This document shows positions 29,037 through 38,900 of a DNA stretch of 64,000 nt, piece after piece (the stretch's first letter is position 1; the number at the start of each line of letters is the position of its first letter). Under the pieces are notes generated by a model. That model saw nothing but the letters and a program-made list of their open reading frames with translations. It made no database searches and had not been told where the DNA came from. The position numbers were made by a program, and so were the translations under genes. The DNA is from Firmicutes bacterium HGW-Firmicutes-16 (GTDB lineage Bacteria > Bacillota > Clostridia > Oscillospirales > Oscillospiraceae). The stretch lies in assembly GCA_002841545.1 (NCBI GenBank), contig PGZZ01000003.1, forward strand, positions 1 through 64,000, written 5' to 3'.

Positions 29037-29433
29037 CATAGATGGGTTTGATTTTTCAAAATCAAGCTTACCTAAACTCGATTTTGATACCTCAGCAATA
29101 ACAAGACAGTTTGCTCAACAGCAGGAGGCAATGAATGCTTCCCTGAACGCTATATCGGAACATAACCGCAAAAAAGATGCTGCTTTGTTTGAAACGGCTG
29201 AAGCAAGCGTTGCGCAAAAAGAATTATTGAAGCAACAACTTGTTGAAGTGAAAGAGCAAAACCAGTTTCTTAAAGACAACTACACAACGTTAAAAGAACT
29301 TTACGAAATGACAAAGAAAGAAGCTGCAAGTAGTGCAAAAGATGCAAAGGTGAATAGAGTTTTTGGTTGGGTATCTTTTTCCGTTGGCACACTTATAGGC
29401 GTCGCCGGTGTAGTTGTTGGAATTATAATTTAG
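29029..29433 (+). CDS. Tail-anchored coiled-coil membrane protein
   Basis: A 134-aa protein I cannot assign to a family. A polar N-terminus (GFDFSKSSLPKLDFDTSAIT) leads to a long heptad region (residues about 35-100, LLKQQLVEVKEQNQFLKDNY and flanks). A single hydrophobic segment lies at the extreme C-terminus (GWVSFSVGTLIGVAGVVVGI), so the bulk would face the cytoplasm. ATG 29029 has GAGG eight bases upstream and overlaps the dinD stop by eight bases; an ATG two codons earlier is possible. It lies between dinD and hsdS. It might hold the restriction complex or damaged DNA at the membrane; this is speculation. Confidence 0.65.
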   Translation: MNNIDGFDFSKSSLPKLDFDTSAITRQFAQQQEAMNASLNAISEHNRKKDAALFETAEASVAQKELLKQQLVEVKEQNQFLKDNYTTLKELYEMTKKEAASSAKDAKVNRVFGWVSFSVGTLIGVAGVVVGIII

Positions 29434-29444
29434 GAGGTCTACTC

Positions 29445-30701
29445 ATGACCCAAGAAATAAAACGGCGAATTGAACAAATCAATTGTGGTGAAGTTCCGCA
29501 AGGATATAAAAAAACAGCAGTTGGTATAGTGCCGGCTGAGTGGCAAAAAGTCAATTTAAATACCTTGCTGGAATTTAAAAACGGTATAAATGCAGAGAAA
29601 GGAAAGTTTGGAACAGGAATAAAGATGATTAGTGTTATGGACATTTTGGAGAATGAGCCGATATACTATTCTACTATTAAAGGGTCTATTGATATTGATG
29701 CCGATACATTAGAAAAATATTGTGTGAACTTTGGGGATATATTATTTCAACGCAGCTCTGAAACTTTTGATGACGCGGGGAAATCCAATGTATACTTGGA
29801 TGAAGAACACACGGCTACGTATAGTGGATTTGTAATACGAGGTAAAAAGATATCAGACTATGATCCCTCATATTTGAATGAGTTACTTAAAACGCAGAGC
29901 ATTAGAAAGCAAGTAATTCGACTATCAGCCGGCTCTCAGCACATCAACATAGGACAAGACGCCCTTTCTGAAATCGTCTTAAATATGTCCAAGATAGATG
30001 AGCAACACGATATTTCAGAAGTTCTTTCCAAGTGGGTCGAGGCCGTTTCTTTACAAAAAAAGTTGATTGAGAAACTGGAATTACAGAAAAAAGCCCTAAT
30101 ACAGAAACTACTTACCCCTAAAAAGGGGTGGAACCCCGTTTCTCTTGGAGAGATTTTAAAGGAAGCAAGTACGAAAACTGAGATTATCAACCAATATCCG
30201 ACGATTTCTTCGACGAAAAAGGGGCTGTTTTTGCAAAGTGAATATTTTGATAAAGACGTGGCTTCAGAAGATAATGTGGGATATAAAGTATTAAAACTCG
30301 GGCAAATAGTACTTAGTCCTCAAAATTTGTGGTTAGGAAATATCAATTTCAATAACAAGTATGAGTTTGGAATGGTGTCACCATCATATAAAATATTTGA
30401 CATAAGCGAGAACTGTAATAGGGTGTTGATTTCTACAATCATGCAAACGCCAAGGATGTTATATCAATATGTTTTATCTTCGGAGCAAGGAGCAAGTGTT
30501 GTTCGCAGAAATCTTAATATGGATCTATTTAATCAAATTGTAATACATCTTCCCATAATAGATAAGCAAAATTGTATTGCAAATCAAATCGAAAAATTTA
30601 ATACGTTGTTTGAACTTGAAACCCAAAAGCTCGACAAACTAAAACAGCAGCAAAAAGCTATGCAACAGCTTTTATTAACAGGAATTGTAAGAGTAAGTTA
30701 A
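29445..30701 (+). CDS. hsdS: Type I restriction specificity subunit HsdS
   Basis: A 418-aa subunit that reads the two halves of the recognition sequence. Two target-recognition domains (about 25-200 and 235-390) are separated by a coiled coil (SLQKKLIEKLELQKKALIQKLL) and closed by a second one (LETQKLDKLKQQQKAMQQLL). The repeated KAL/AMQ-Q-KLL/LLL tail is the usual type I conserved region. TAGGAGG lies four bases before ATG 29445; upstream in-frame ATGs fall inside the coiled-coil gene. The assembly would be M2S with HsdM, plus HsdR. Confidence 0.93.
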   Translation: MTQEIKRRIEQINCGEVPQGYKKTAVGIVPAEWQKVNLNTLLEFKNGINAEKGKFGTGIKMISVMDILENEPIYYSTIKGSIDIDADTLEKYCVNFGDILFQRSSETFDDAGKSNVYLDEEHTATYSGFVIRGKKISDYDPSYLNELLKTQSIRKQVIRLSAGSQHINIGQDALSEIVLNMSKIDEQHDISEVLSKWVEAVSLQKKLIEKLELQKKALIQKLLTPKKGWNPVSLGEILKEASTKTEIINQYPTISSTKKGLFLQSEYFDKDVASEDNVGYKVLKLGQIVLSPQNLWLGNINFNNKYEFGMVSPSYKIFDISENCNRVLISTIMQTPRMLYQYVLSSEQGASVVRRNLNMDLFNQIVIHLPIIDKQNCIANQIEKFNTLFELETQKLDKLKQQQKAMQQLLLTGIVRVS

Positions 30702-30716
30702 CAGGAGAGATATGCT

Positions 30717-30878
30717 ATGACAAAAACTAAGCAAGAAGTTCTTAATGACATTAGCAAAGGATACAATGTAAATGCATTTGACAATCACAACCATAAAACT
30801 AAGGTTATTAATGTTAACGATGAATATGTACGGACTGTACACGACAAAAAAGATTGCGCTAAATTAGGGGATTTATAA
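30717..30878 (+). CDS. 53-aa protein with DUF3892-like tail
   Basis: A small open frame between hsdS and hsdR with a good ribosome site (AGGAGA) and no overlap with other genes. Its second half, VINVNDEYVRTVHDKKDCAK, matches the tail pattern of the DUF3892-like protein at 25683 (V-x-V-x-D-x-Y-[LV]-R-T then a Lys/Asp-rich stretch). The N-terminal half is polar and unrecognised. It may be a miniature paralogue that competes with or partners the larger one. A 7-bp hairpin follows (30890-30911). Confidence 0.6.
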   Translation: MTKTKQEVLNDISKGYNVNAFDNHNHKTKVINVNDEYVRTVHDKKDCAKLGDL

Positions 30879-30889
30879 GATAAAGATAA

Positions 30890-30911
30890 GCAGAGCCGTT
30901 TAATGCTCTGC
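30890..30911 (+). terminator. Hairpin before hsdR
   Basis: GCAGAGC (30890-30896) pairs with GCTCTGC (30905-30911) across an 8-base loop, 30 bp before hsdR. It lacks a T run, so partial attenuation of the nuclease gene relative to the methylase is possible, but unproven. Confidence 0.4.
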
Positions 30912-30940
30912 TATATCTGCATATAGAGGAGATAGCCGAA

Positions 30941-33900
30941 ATGCCAAGTCATACCATTTTTAATGAAAGACCTGAATGCCAAGACAGGTTTATTCAGTTT
31001 CTTATCAATATGGGCTATGAGTATGTTTCACGCAGTGAGGCGGAAAGTAAAAGAAAAAATTTGAATACAGTTTTGTTTGAAGATGAGCTCATTCGTTTTC
31101 TTAAAAAACAAACTTATAAATATAATGGTCACGAACTGCTTTTTTCGGGTGAGTCTATTACCAAAGCGGTAAATGCTTTAGATGCGTCGCTTTTACAGGG
31201 GCTTTCGATGGCAAGCAAAGAAATATATAACCTCATTACATTGGGAATTAGCTTAGAGGAAAGCATTGCCATCGATAAAGATATTCCTGTAAGGCAATCC
31301 TTCGATTTGCGTTATGTGGATTTTGAGCATCCTGCCAATAATATCTGGCAAGTAACAGAGGAATTTAGCGTGCAAAGATCAAACGGAAGTTATTCACGAC
31401 CTGACGTTGTACTTATGGTAAACGGCATTCCTTTTGTTGTCATCGAGTGCAAAAAATCAAGCATTGATGCAAGAGAAGGTATTTTACAAAATGTCAGAAA
31501 TATGATGCCCGACTATATTCCTCAGCTTTTCAAATTTAGTCAGCTGGTTATGGCATTAAATCCCCAAAAAGTAGTTTACGGTACCAGTGGCACAACTGCC
31601 GATTATTTTGTGGAATGGCGCGAAGATGACTACGAATGGCAAAATGAGGTGTGTCGCAAATGTTCTCCAGATGGGCAGATTTTGGAACAGGATAAAATAG
31701 CCGCTTCTATGCTTGATAAAAAGCGTTTGCTTGACCTTGTGCAAAACTTTATTTTATACGATAACAATATCAAGAAAATTGCAAGACACCAACAATATTA
31801 TGCTGTAAATAAATCTATGGGCAGAATTAACGGAATAGATGGAAAGGACAGCAAGGGTGGTGTTATTTGGCATACCCAAGGTAGTGGAAAATCTCTCACT
31901 ATGGTTATGCTTGTGAAAAAAATTCAGCTTGAAAAGGGCAAGGAAAACCCAAGATTTATTATTATTACTGATAGGGTTAATTTGGATAAGCAGATTAGGG
32001 ATAACTTTGCAAACTCTCAAATGGCACCCGTTCGTGCGGCAACCGGAAAAGGTCTAAAAACACTTTTGAAAGACAAAAGCAATATTGTCATAACTACCCT
32101 TATCAATAAATTTGAAACTGTTTGCAAAAACAAATATCTCGAGCCTGATAGTGACCGCTTTTATGTTCTTATCGACGAGGCTCACCGTTCGCAGTATAGC
32201 TCTATGTATAACTATATGCGTGAAGTCCTGCCCAATGCCACCTTGATTGCCTTTACAGGTACACCGCTTATATCTAAATCGAAGAAAAACACTTATAACA
32301 AATTCGGAGAACCTATTCATAATTACACAATGAGAAGATCCATAGAAGATGGAATTACCGTTCCTCTTGTTTATGAAGGACGAAAAGTGCAGCAGGAAGA
32401 GCCAACGCTTAAAATTAACGACTATTTTGACAGTCTAACAAGCGATTTGCCTAAAGAATTAAAGGACAAACTATCAGATAAATTCAGCAGGTTTAAAGCT
32501 ATTTCCGAAGCTCGGAGCAGAATTAACCTAATCGCCTTTGATATTATAGACCATTATAAAAACTATTGTATTCCAAACGGCTTAAAAGCAATGGTTGTAT
32601 GTTCGTCTCGTGCTGCAGCTGTTGAGATGTACCACATTTTAAAAAGCGATCCGGCAATCACCCCTCGTGTTGTTATTACATTTGGAGATAAACGAGAGGG
32701 TGACGATGATGAAGCCACAACAGAGGCTATTAAAATAATTAAAGATTATCGTGAAAAAATGGTGAAACCACTGTTTGGCGATAGCGTTGAAAAATATGAT
32801 GACCACGTCTGTGAAGATTTTAAAAATCCTGAAGGCGCCATCAATATTTTGATTGTAAAGGATAAATTGTTGACCGGTTTTGATGCTCCTGTTGCAGGCG
32901 TGCTATATCTTGATAAGCCTATTCAAAGTCATTCTTTGTTGCAGGCAATTGCGAGAGTAAACCGAGTATACAAAGGCAAAGATTTTGGCCTTGTAGTCGA
33001 TTACTGGGGTGTTTTTGGAAAGCTCAATTCTGCAATTGATATATATGATGATGCGGAATCGGGAATGAATGGCTTTGACAAAGCCGATATTGACGGTGCT
33101 ATTTTTGGACCGGTAGATGAAAAAAACAAACTTGCAAAAGCCTATAAAGAATTAGTAAATATGTTTAAGGAACTCGGTAAAACAGCATCATCAGATGTTT
33201 GGCAAAAGAGCCTAGCCGAAGAATCTAAGCGAAAAGAGTTTTATAATCGATTAAAAACTTTTGCTAATTTATTGAATCTCGCATTATCAAATAGGGATAT
33301 ATTTATTGAGGTAGGTTCTGAACATATAGATAAATATCGTAGTGAATATCTGTTTTACAAAAAACTAAAAGATGCTGTTGCTTTGCGTTATGATGACGAA
33401 CCTGACCTTTCAAAATATGAGCAAGGAATGAAAAACTTGATTGATACTTTTGTCAATGCAACGGAGATATTTACAGTTGTAAGGCCTATATCAATAGGTG
33501 ATGAAAAAGCAATGAGAAAATTGCTTGAAAATATGGGTTCCAACGAATCAAGGGCAGATGCTATCAAAACAAGAATTGAATCTACACTCAAGCAAATAAG
33601 ATACGATGATCCATTGTTATTTGAAGAATTCTCGCATAAAATCAAAAAGACAATCGAAATTTATAACCTAACTCGTGATGCTGATCAATATTATGCAACT
33701 ATGGAAGTAATGGCAGACGATTTTCGAAATGGAATTACATCACAGGATTATCCGTCTCAAATTGCCAGTGACAGCGATGCAAAGGCTTTTTATGGTGCTG
33801 TTGTTACAAACATTAAGAAAAGCAATATGATAACCATTACACCAGAAAAAGAAGAAATCATTGCGGAATATTCTTTTAAAATCAAAGAGGCCGTGAGCCA

Positions 33901-34078
33901 AAATGCAAAACGAGATTGGAAACATAACGAAGTTGCACATAAGGCAATACACAGAAATCTTGACGACTGTTTGTTTGATATGTTTGAAGCGTTAGGGGTT
34001 GTTATTGATAAATCTAATGTTGATATGCTGGATTTGATTATCGATGAAACAATGAGAGTGGCGGTGGCGCGATACTAA
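30941..34078 (+). CDS. hsdR: Type I restriction endonuclease subunit HsdR
   Basis: A 1045-aa motor and nuclease subunit that cuts unmodified DNA. The PD-(D/E)xK nuclease lies near residues 153-171 (RPDVVLM...VVIECKKS). The helicase has Walker A TQGSGKS near 311, DEAH box LIDEAHR near 410, FTGTPL near 440 and motif VI QAIARVNRVYKG. The C-terminal region is helical and docks HsdM. AGAGGAG precedes the ATG. All key residues are present, so restriction should be functional. It overlaps the next gene by one base. Confidence 0.96.
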   Translation: MPSHTIFNERPECQDRFIQFLINMGYEYVSRSEAESKRKNLNTVLFEDELIRFLKKQTYKYNGHELLFSGESITKAVNALDASLLQGLSMASKEIYNLITLGISLEESIAIDKDIPVRQSFDLRYVDFEHPANNIWQVTEEFSVQRSNGSYSRPDVVLMVNGIPFVVIECKKSSIDAREGILQNVRNMMPDYIPQLFKFSQLVMALNPQKVVYGTSGTTADYFVEWREDDYEWQNEVCRKCSPDGQILEQDKIAASMLDKKRLLDLVQNFILYDNNIKKIARHQQYYAVNKSMGRINGIDGKDSKGGVIWHTQGSGKSLTMVMLVKKIQLEKGKENPRFIIITDRVNLDKQIRDNFANSQMAPVRAATGKGLKTLLKDKSNIVITTLINKFETVCKNKYLEPDSDRFYVLIDEAHRSQYSSMYNYMREVLPNATLIAFTGTPLISKSKKNTYNKFGEPIHNYTMRRSIEDGITVPLVYEGRKVQQEEPTLKINDYFDSLTSDLPKELKDKLSDKFSRFKAISEARSRINLIAFDIIDHYKNYCIPNGLKAMVVCSSRAAAVEMYHILKSDPAITPRVVITFGDKREGDDDEATTEAIKIIKDYREKMVKPLFGDSVEKYDDHVCEDFKNPEGAINILIVKDKLLTGFDAPVAGVLYLDKPIQSHSLLQAIARVNRVYKGKDFGLVVDYWGVFGKLNSAIDIYDDAESGMNGFDKADIDGAIFGPVDEKNKLAKAYKELVNMFKELGKTASSDVWQKSLAEESKRKEFYNRLKTFANLLNLALSNRDIFIEVGSEHIDKYRSEYLFYKKLKDAVALRYDDEPDLSKYEQGMKNLIDTFVNATEIFTVVRPISIGDEKAMRKLLENMGSNESRADAIKTRIESTLKQIRYDDPLLFEEFSHKIKKTIEIYNLTRDADQYYATMEVMADDFRNGITSQDYPSQIASDSDAKAFYGAVVTNIKKSNMITITPEKEEIIAEYSFKIKEAVSQNAKRDWKHNEVAHKAIHRNLDDCLFDMFEALGVVIDKSNVDMLDLIIDETMRVAVARY

Positions 34079-34806
34079 TGAATGAGTATAGATTTAATTT
34101 AGGGCCACCATTTAATGAAGCCGTGATTGAAGTGCAACATAAAAACGTTAAGAATGTTAATCTTAAAGTGTTTAGAGATTTGAGAATTGTTCTATCTGTT
34201 CCGCATAGCGTTCCCAATGAATGGATTATTTTATACTTAAATAAAAAATCTGAATGGCTGACAAAACAGCTTTCAAAGTACAAACAATCAAGTGGTTACA
34301 ACAACTTAAATAATATTAAAAGCGGAAGCTCTACCCAACTTTTAGGCAAAGACCGAAGAATTAAAAAAGTTCAATCATCAACCAACTATGTTGGAGAAGA
34401 TGAAAAGAATATTATCTTATACCAACTAAATGTTGACGATGAAGAACTATCTCAAAGAATACTTGCAAAATGGTGGAGAGATAAAGCAAACGCCGTATAT
34501 TCAAATGAACTAGATATGCTATATGACAAAATATTTCGTAAATATAATGTTGATAAGCCCGCCTTACAAATACGAAAAATGAAAACCCAATGGGGCAGTT
34601 GTACACCTTCTAAAAGCAAAATAACACTAAATGAATATTTATTAAAAGCGGATTTGCGTTGCATTCAATATGTAGTTTTGCACGAACTTACACACCTACT
34701 GTATCAGTATCACAATAACAATTTTTACGATTTTTTAACGATACAGCTACCAGATTGGAAAACAAGAAAAGAACAGCTCGATAAAGAAGTTGTGCAAGGG
34801 CTATAA
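34078..34806 (+). CDS. YgjP-type zinc metallopeptidase of the restriction locus
   Basis: A 242-aa protein of the YgjP/SprT-like family (PF01863 type). The active site is HELTHLLYQYHNNNFY near residues 201-216, two His and Glu plus a downstream polar segment; the preceding KTQWGSC is the family hallmark (WGSC). Such M48-like proteins regularly accompany type I hsdR genes. They are related to the DNA-protein crosslink protease SprT, which suggests a role at covalent or stalled protein-DNA complexes, but this is not proven. It starts within the hsdR stop (TAATG). Confidence 0.82.
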   Translation: MNEYRFNLGPPFNEAVIEVQHKNVKNVNLKVFRDLRIVLSVPHSVPNEWIILYLNKKSEWLTKQLSKYKQSSGYNNLNNIKSGSSTQLLGKDRRIKKVQSSTNYVGEDEKNIILYQLNVDDEELSQRILAKWWRDKANAVYSNELDMLYDKIFRKYNVDKPALQIRKMKTQWGSCTPSKSKITLNEYLLKADLRCIQYVVLHELTHLLYQYHNNNFYDFLTIQLPDWKTRKEQLDKEVVQGL

Positions 34807-35067
34807 TGAATATAAATTTAAACGGGTTTGAGGTTTGCGAAAATAATGCCGCGTTGGAATAAAGCGGGGTAACACCTGTCCCACCATTTCCACCCCTAAG
34901 CCAAAGGCTAAACTTTTTAGGTAAAAATAGTGTACGTTCAAAAGCACGTTCAAGACGACGAAATCACATAGTGTTAGGTGAAATTAAATGGTGCCAAAAG
35001 TTCTGAATATTGACTAAAAATATAATAAAATAACCATTTAAGGCCATACAACATGCTGATAAGGAAA
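34807..35067. other. Right end of the element, non-coding
   Basis: No convincing gene. The stretch includes CTAAACTTTTTAGG (34908-34921), which resembles CTAACTTTTTAGG at the left end (17595-17607), and the paired TACGTTCAA/CACGTTCAA repeats (34933-34954). AT-rich sequence leads to attR. It is the likely right-hand attachment region containing integrase and Xis binding sites. Confidence 0.6.
34933..34954 (+). repeat. Right-end paired TACGTTCAA repeats (putative arm sites)
   Basis: TACGTTCAA then CACGTTCAA, start to start 12 bp, followed by G: the same arrangement and orientation as 17635-17656. It lies 113 bp inside attR, compared with 77 bp inside attL for the left pair. Confidence 0.6.
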
Positions 35068-35318
<251 letters not shown>

Positions 35319-35662
35319 TTGTTAGTATCAAGACTTCGAGGGCTATCCATAACAGTCGACAGCACTCACCTTAATAGACACATGGCAAAGAAATTTGCGA
35401 AAGAAGTAGAAATAAAGTTTCTATAATATGTACATTTTGAGCACAATTAGCAGCAGTTGCATTTTTGTGAGATTCGCATTATCCATAAAATACGAGATAA
35501 GTTTTGGCGGTATAATATGAAAAACGAACATACTGAACTATTATCCCAAATGATAGCGTCTTACAAAGAAAAGGCTAAGATGCTTCTTCAATCTGATGCA
35601 GATTATACTGAAGTCTGTTATTTGTCAAAGAAAAATAAGGAATATGGTAAATATGATGGAAA

Positions 35663-35854
35663 TTACATAAACCGATCCATTACGGCTATTACGCTTTCTC
35701 CAAAGAATTTCAACAGGAAAAGCAACGATTGCAGTTCTGATGCAGTATGCGCTATGCCTCTTGGCTGAACAATGACTTCGTCGTAGGATTTCATTATGCA
35801 GACTGTACTTTTTCCTTTTGCAGCATCAAACGGGAATGAGCGATACAGCCACAT
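35663..35854 (-). pseudogene. N-terminal remnant of an IS110-family transposase
   Basis: The 63-codon frame includes FDAAKGKSTVCIMKSYDEVI and HTASELQSLL...GESVIAVMDRF, resembling the first 60 residues of IS110 transposases (typically GIDVSKGKSTVCI...). The first catalytic Asp of the DEDD set is kept, but the frame stops before the other catalytic residues and the rest of the gene is missing. An open frame on the other strand (35517-35768) overlaps it, lacks a ribosome site and is not called. Confidence 0.6.
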
Positions 35855-35872
35855 TAGTGGCTGTATATTTTT
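35843..35872 (+). terminator. Hairpin with T tract before the GLUG/SLH gene
   Basis: A 10-bp stem (35843-35852 with 35857-35866), 4-base loop and then ATTTTTG. It would stop rightward readthrough from the element debris before the SLH protein gene. It overlaps the start of the IS110 remnant. Confidence 0.65.
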
Positions 35873-35987
35873 GCCAGGATGTCAGCACGCATTGACAATT
35901 TCCTAATTTACATGGTAATATTATTCTACAAAATATGGCATATTTTGCCGATATTTGCTTTTTATTCTAATAAATTGGGGAGAGCAT

Positions 35988-38900
35988 ATGAAAAAGAAAA
36001 TTACAGGCACATTACTGATCATTGCAATGCTCATAACACTTTTACCAAACTTCACCATTCCGGCCTTTGCAAAGTTAGCAACATGTTGGGCGGAGCTAGG
36101 AGCATCTGCTGACAGCGGCGTGGACTATATCGTCAGCGAGGACGGAAATACCTATACGATAAAAACCGAGCTTGGACTCGGCTGGTTGGCGTATCAGGTT
36201 GACTACGATAGTGAAAAAGTTATTATTTCTGACAGCTCTCAGACAGCCCAAATTGACTTTACGGGAAAAACTATTATTTTAGAAAAAGCTGACGGCGACG
36301 CGTTTGATATGTCTAATTACGAAGGTTATCCAATGGATTGGATACCCATCGGCAACTGCTTTACTAACTTTAATGCGACGGCGTTTTATGGCGAGGGGAA
36401 TCAGACCATTAGCAATCTACGTATTATTGCAGACAAAACGAACGAGTGCAATGGCTTTTTCGGAAATTATTCATCTGATTCAGCGGCGTCGATTTATAAT
36501 TTGACATTTATAAATGCTAATATTACTGCGGACTTCGATGATGAGGTTGGTGTTTTACAAACAATTGGCGTACTTGCGGGTAAATTTATGAATGGAACTG
36601 TCTCAAACGTGTCAGTTATAGATAGCTCAATCGATTATTCAAGTGCATCAAGTAATAGTGTAAACATCGGCGGTCTAATCGGTTATTCTACCGGGGTAGC
36701 TTTGGAGAACGTATCAGTATTAAGCACATCCGGCACTTCGTTCACTTCTATCACAGCTTCTACAACTTCTACACAGTCCGGCACAGGTTATTTCGGCGGT
36801 ATTATCGGTAGATTAAGAGACGGAAGCATGAACAAGTCTTTCTGCAATGCCGATATTCAGATAAACGACGTTTTATCCGATAACACAGCGGGAGGCGGAT
36901 TGGTAGGCCAAAATAATGGCGTGATTTACAATTCCAGTGCAACAGGCACGCTTTCGCTGTTATCAGGGGGAAACGCAGATGACAGTGTCGGAGCTATTGC
37001 CGGAGGAATAGCTGGAAATAATCCAGAAAGTATATACAACTGCTATTCAACTGTTACAGTATCGGGTTCTGACAGTGTTTATGTTGGAGGGATAGCAGGG
37101 TATAATGCCGCAGTTGAAACAATTCAGAATTGTTACGCGATGGGAACACTGTCTGGAGCCGTCGGAAAAGTCGGCGGTATTTCAGGCAAGGGAACAGGCA
37201 CAATAAAGGACTCCTATTGGTTGGAAGGTCAAATCGGAAGTGATGATATAGAGTTAACCTCAGGTTCTTATCTTGGTTCAAATTGCAGTGCAAAAACACT
37301 GTCCGACTTTAAGAACCCTGATATGGTCGCTTCACTAAACAGCAACATTAGCAAGCTCAACACATCGTACATATGGTTAAACTGGACTATCATTTCAAAT
37401 CAAAACAACGGCGCGCCTGTGTTTGATACGCCATGGGATGAAGTCGGAAAAACCGCCGTTCAAGATACCGACTACACCATTAGTTCAGACGGAAACACCT
37501 ATACGATACTTACCGAGAAGGGACTCGGCTGGGTTGCTTATCAGGTGAATTACACCGCGTTTGGGGAGCTCATAACAAACGACGGAATGACACCAGCGAA
37601 TAATTTCTCAGGGAAAACGATAATACTTAACGCTTCCGACGGCGAATTTAATATGTCCGGACACTTCTGGAATCCGATAGGCAACAGAATGAACGGATTT
37701 CGCGTAGCCGAGTTTAATGGCGGCGGACAGACAATAAGAAATATGAGCATACCTGCCGGAACAGGAAGCAGTTTTGGTGTCGTGGGATTCATAGGACAAT
37801 CGCATACTAAATCTAAAGCAAAATACCATGATCTGACTTTTTTGAATGCGACGATCATACAGATTGCTTCATCTGTATCGAGCAAAGAGGGATTATCCAT
37901 GGGAGTTTTCTGCGGAGCAATCGCCAATGCAGATATTACAAACATAAACGTTAAAAACAGCAGCATCAATTATTCATGTAGTGTAAATGACGCTATCTCC
38001 TATGTTGGCGGGCTTGTCGGTTTCTGCGAAGAAGATAAAGTTGAAGATGTAAGCGTTTCTGGTACAAAGATTACAACGCTCGGTTCTTCTGCTGTTGGCG
38101 GCGTTATTGGGGTTCTTGAATATGAAAGTCTGCTGAACAAAGCATACTGCGACGCAGATATTCAAGCAAATGCTTCCGGAGGAGAAGGATATGTAGGTGG
38201 TCTGGTAGGCGCAGCCGGAGTAATAATTAATTCCTACTCAACTGGAACAATATCACTCTCTGACGTTAATAGTAGTGATCTTGGGTTAATTGGTGGTATT
38301 ATAGGCTTTAACATGGGAAGCGTTTACAACTGCTATTCGACAACTGCCGTAACAGGTGTAGACAACGTATATGTAGGAGGCATAGCAGGAGCAAACGCCT
38401 CACCAAAAACAATACGAAACTGTTATGCCGCGGGGACACTTGTGGGAACGCTTGCAGTTGAAAGCACTTCGACTAACCATGTCGGCGGTCTTGCCGGCAT
38501 TGGAGATGGGGGCGCATTCAAGGATTCATACTGGCTTAGCAGCAATGGAACGGTAGCAACAGTAACAATCGATGGAGAGGTTGAATATATAGAAAACTGC
38601 GCTGCAAAAACTTTGTCCGAGCTTCAAAAAAAGGACGGCGTTCTAAAGGATTTAAACGCGAAAATAGACGGACTTCCGACGGAAAATGAAGAATATAAAT
38701 ATACATGGACGATTTGGATAATAAAATCCGGAGTGAATAACGGTATGCCGGTTTTGGAATGCTTCTACAAGGGTGATACGACTCAGCCAGACAACAGCAC
38801 AGGGGGTGTTTCCAATTCCGGAAGCAACGTGCCGGTGAAGATTGGAAATGAAACGGTTTATGCTGGACGCCAGACTACAGGCACAACAGCTGACGGAAGG

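Noticed and set aside
34806-34860. Short frame MNINLNGFEVCENNAALE after the peptidase gene
   Set aside because: Only 18 codons, no ribosome site, located in the attachment-site region.
35517-35768. Open frame of 83 codons on the plus strand
   Set aside because: No ribosome site (TATAAT abuts the ATG), no recognisable family, and its second half is antisense to the IS110 transposase remnant.
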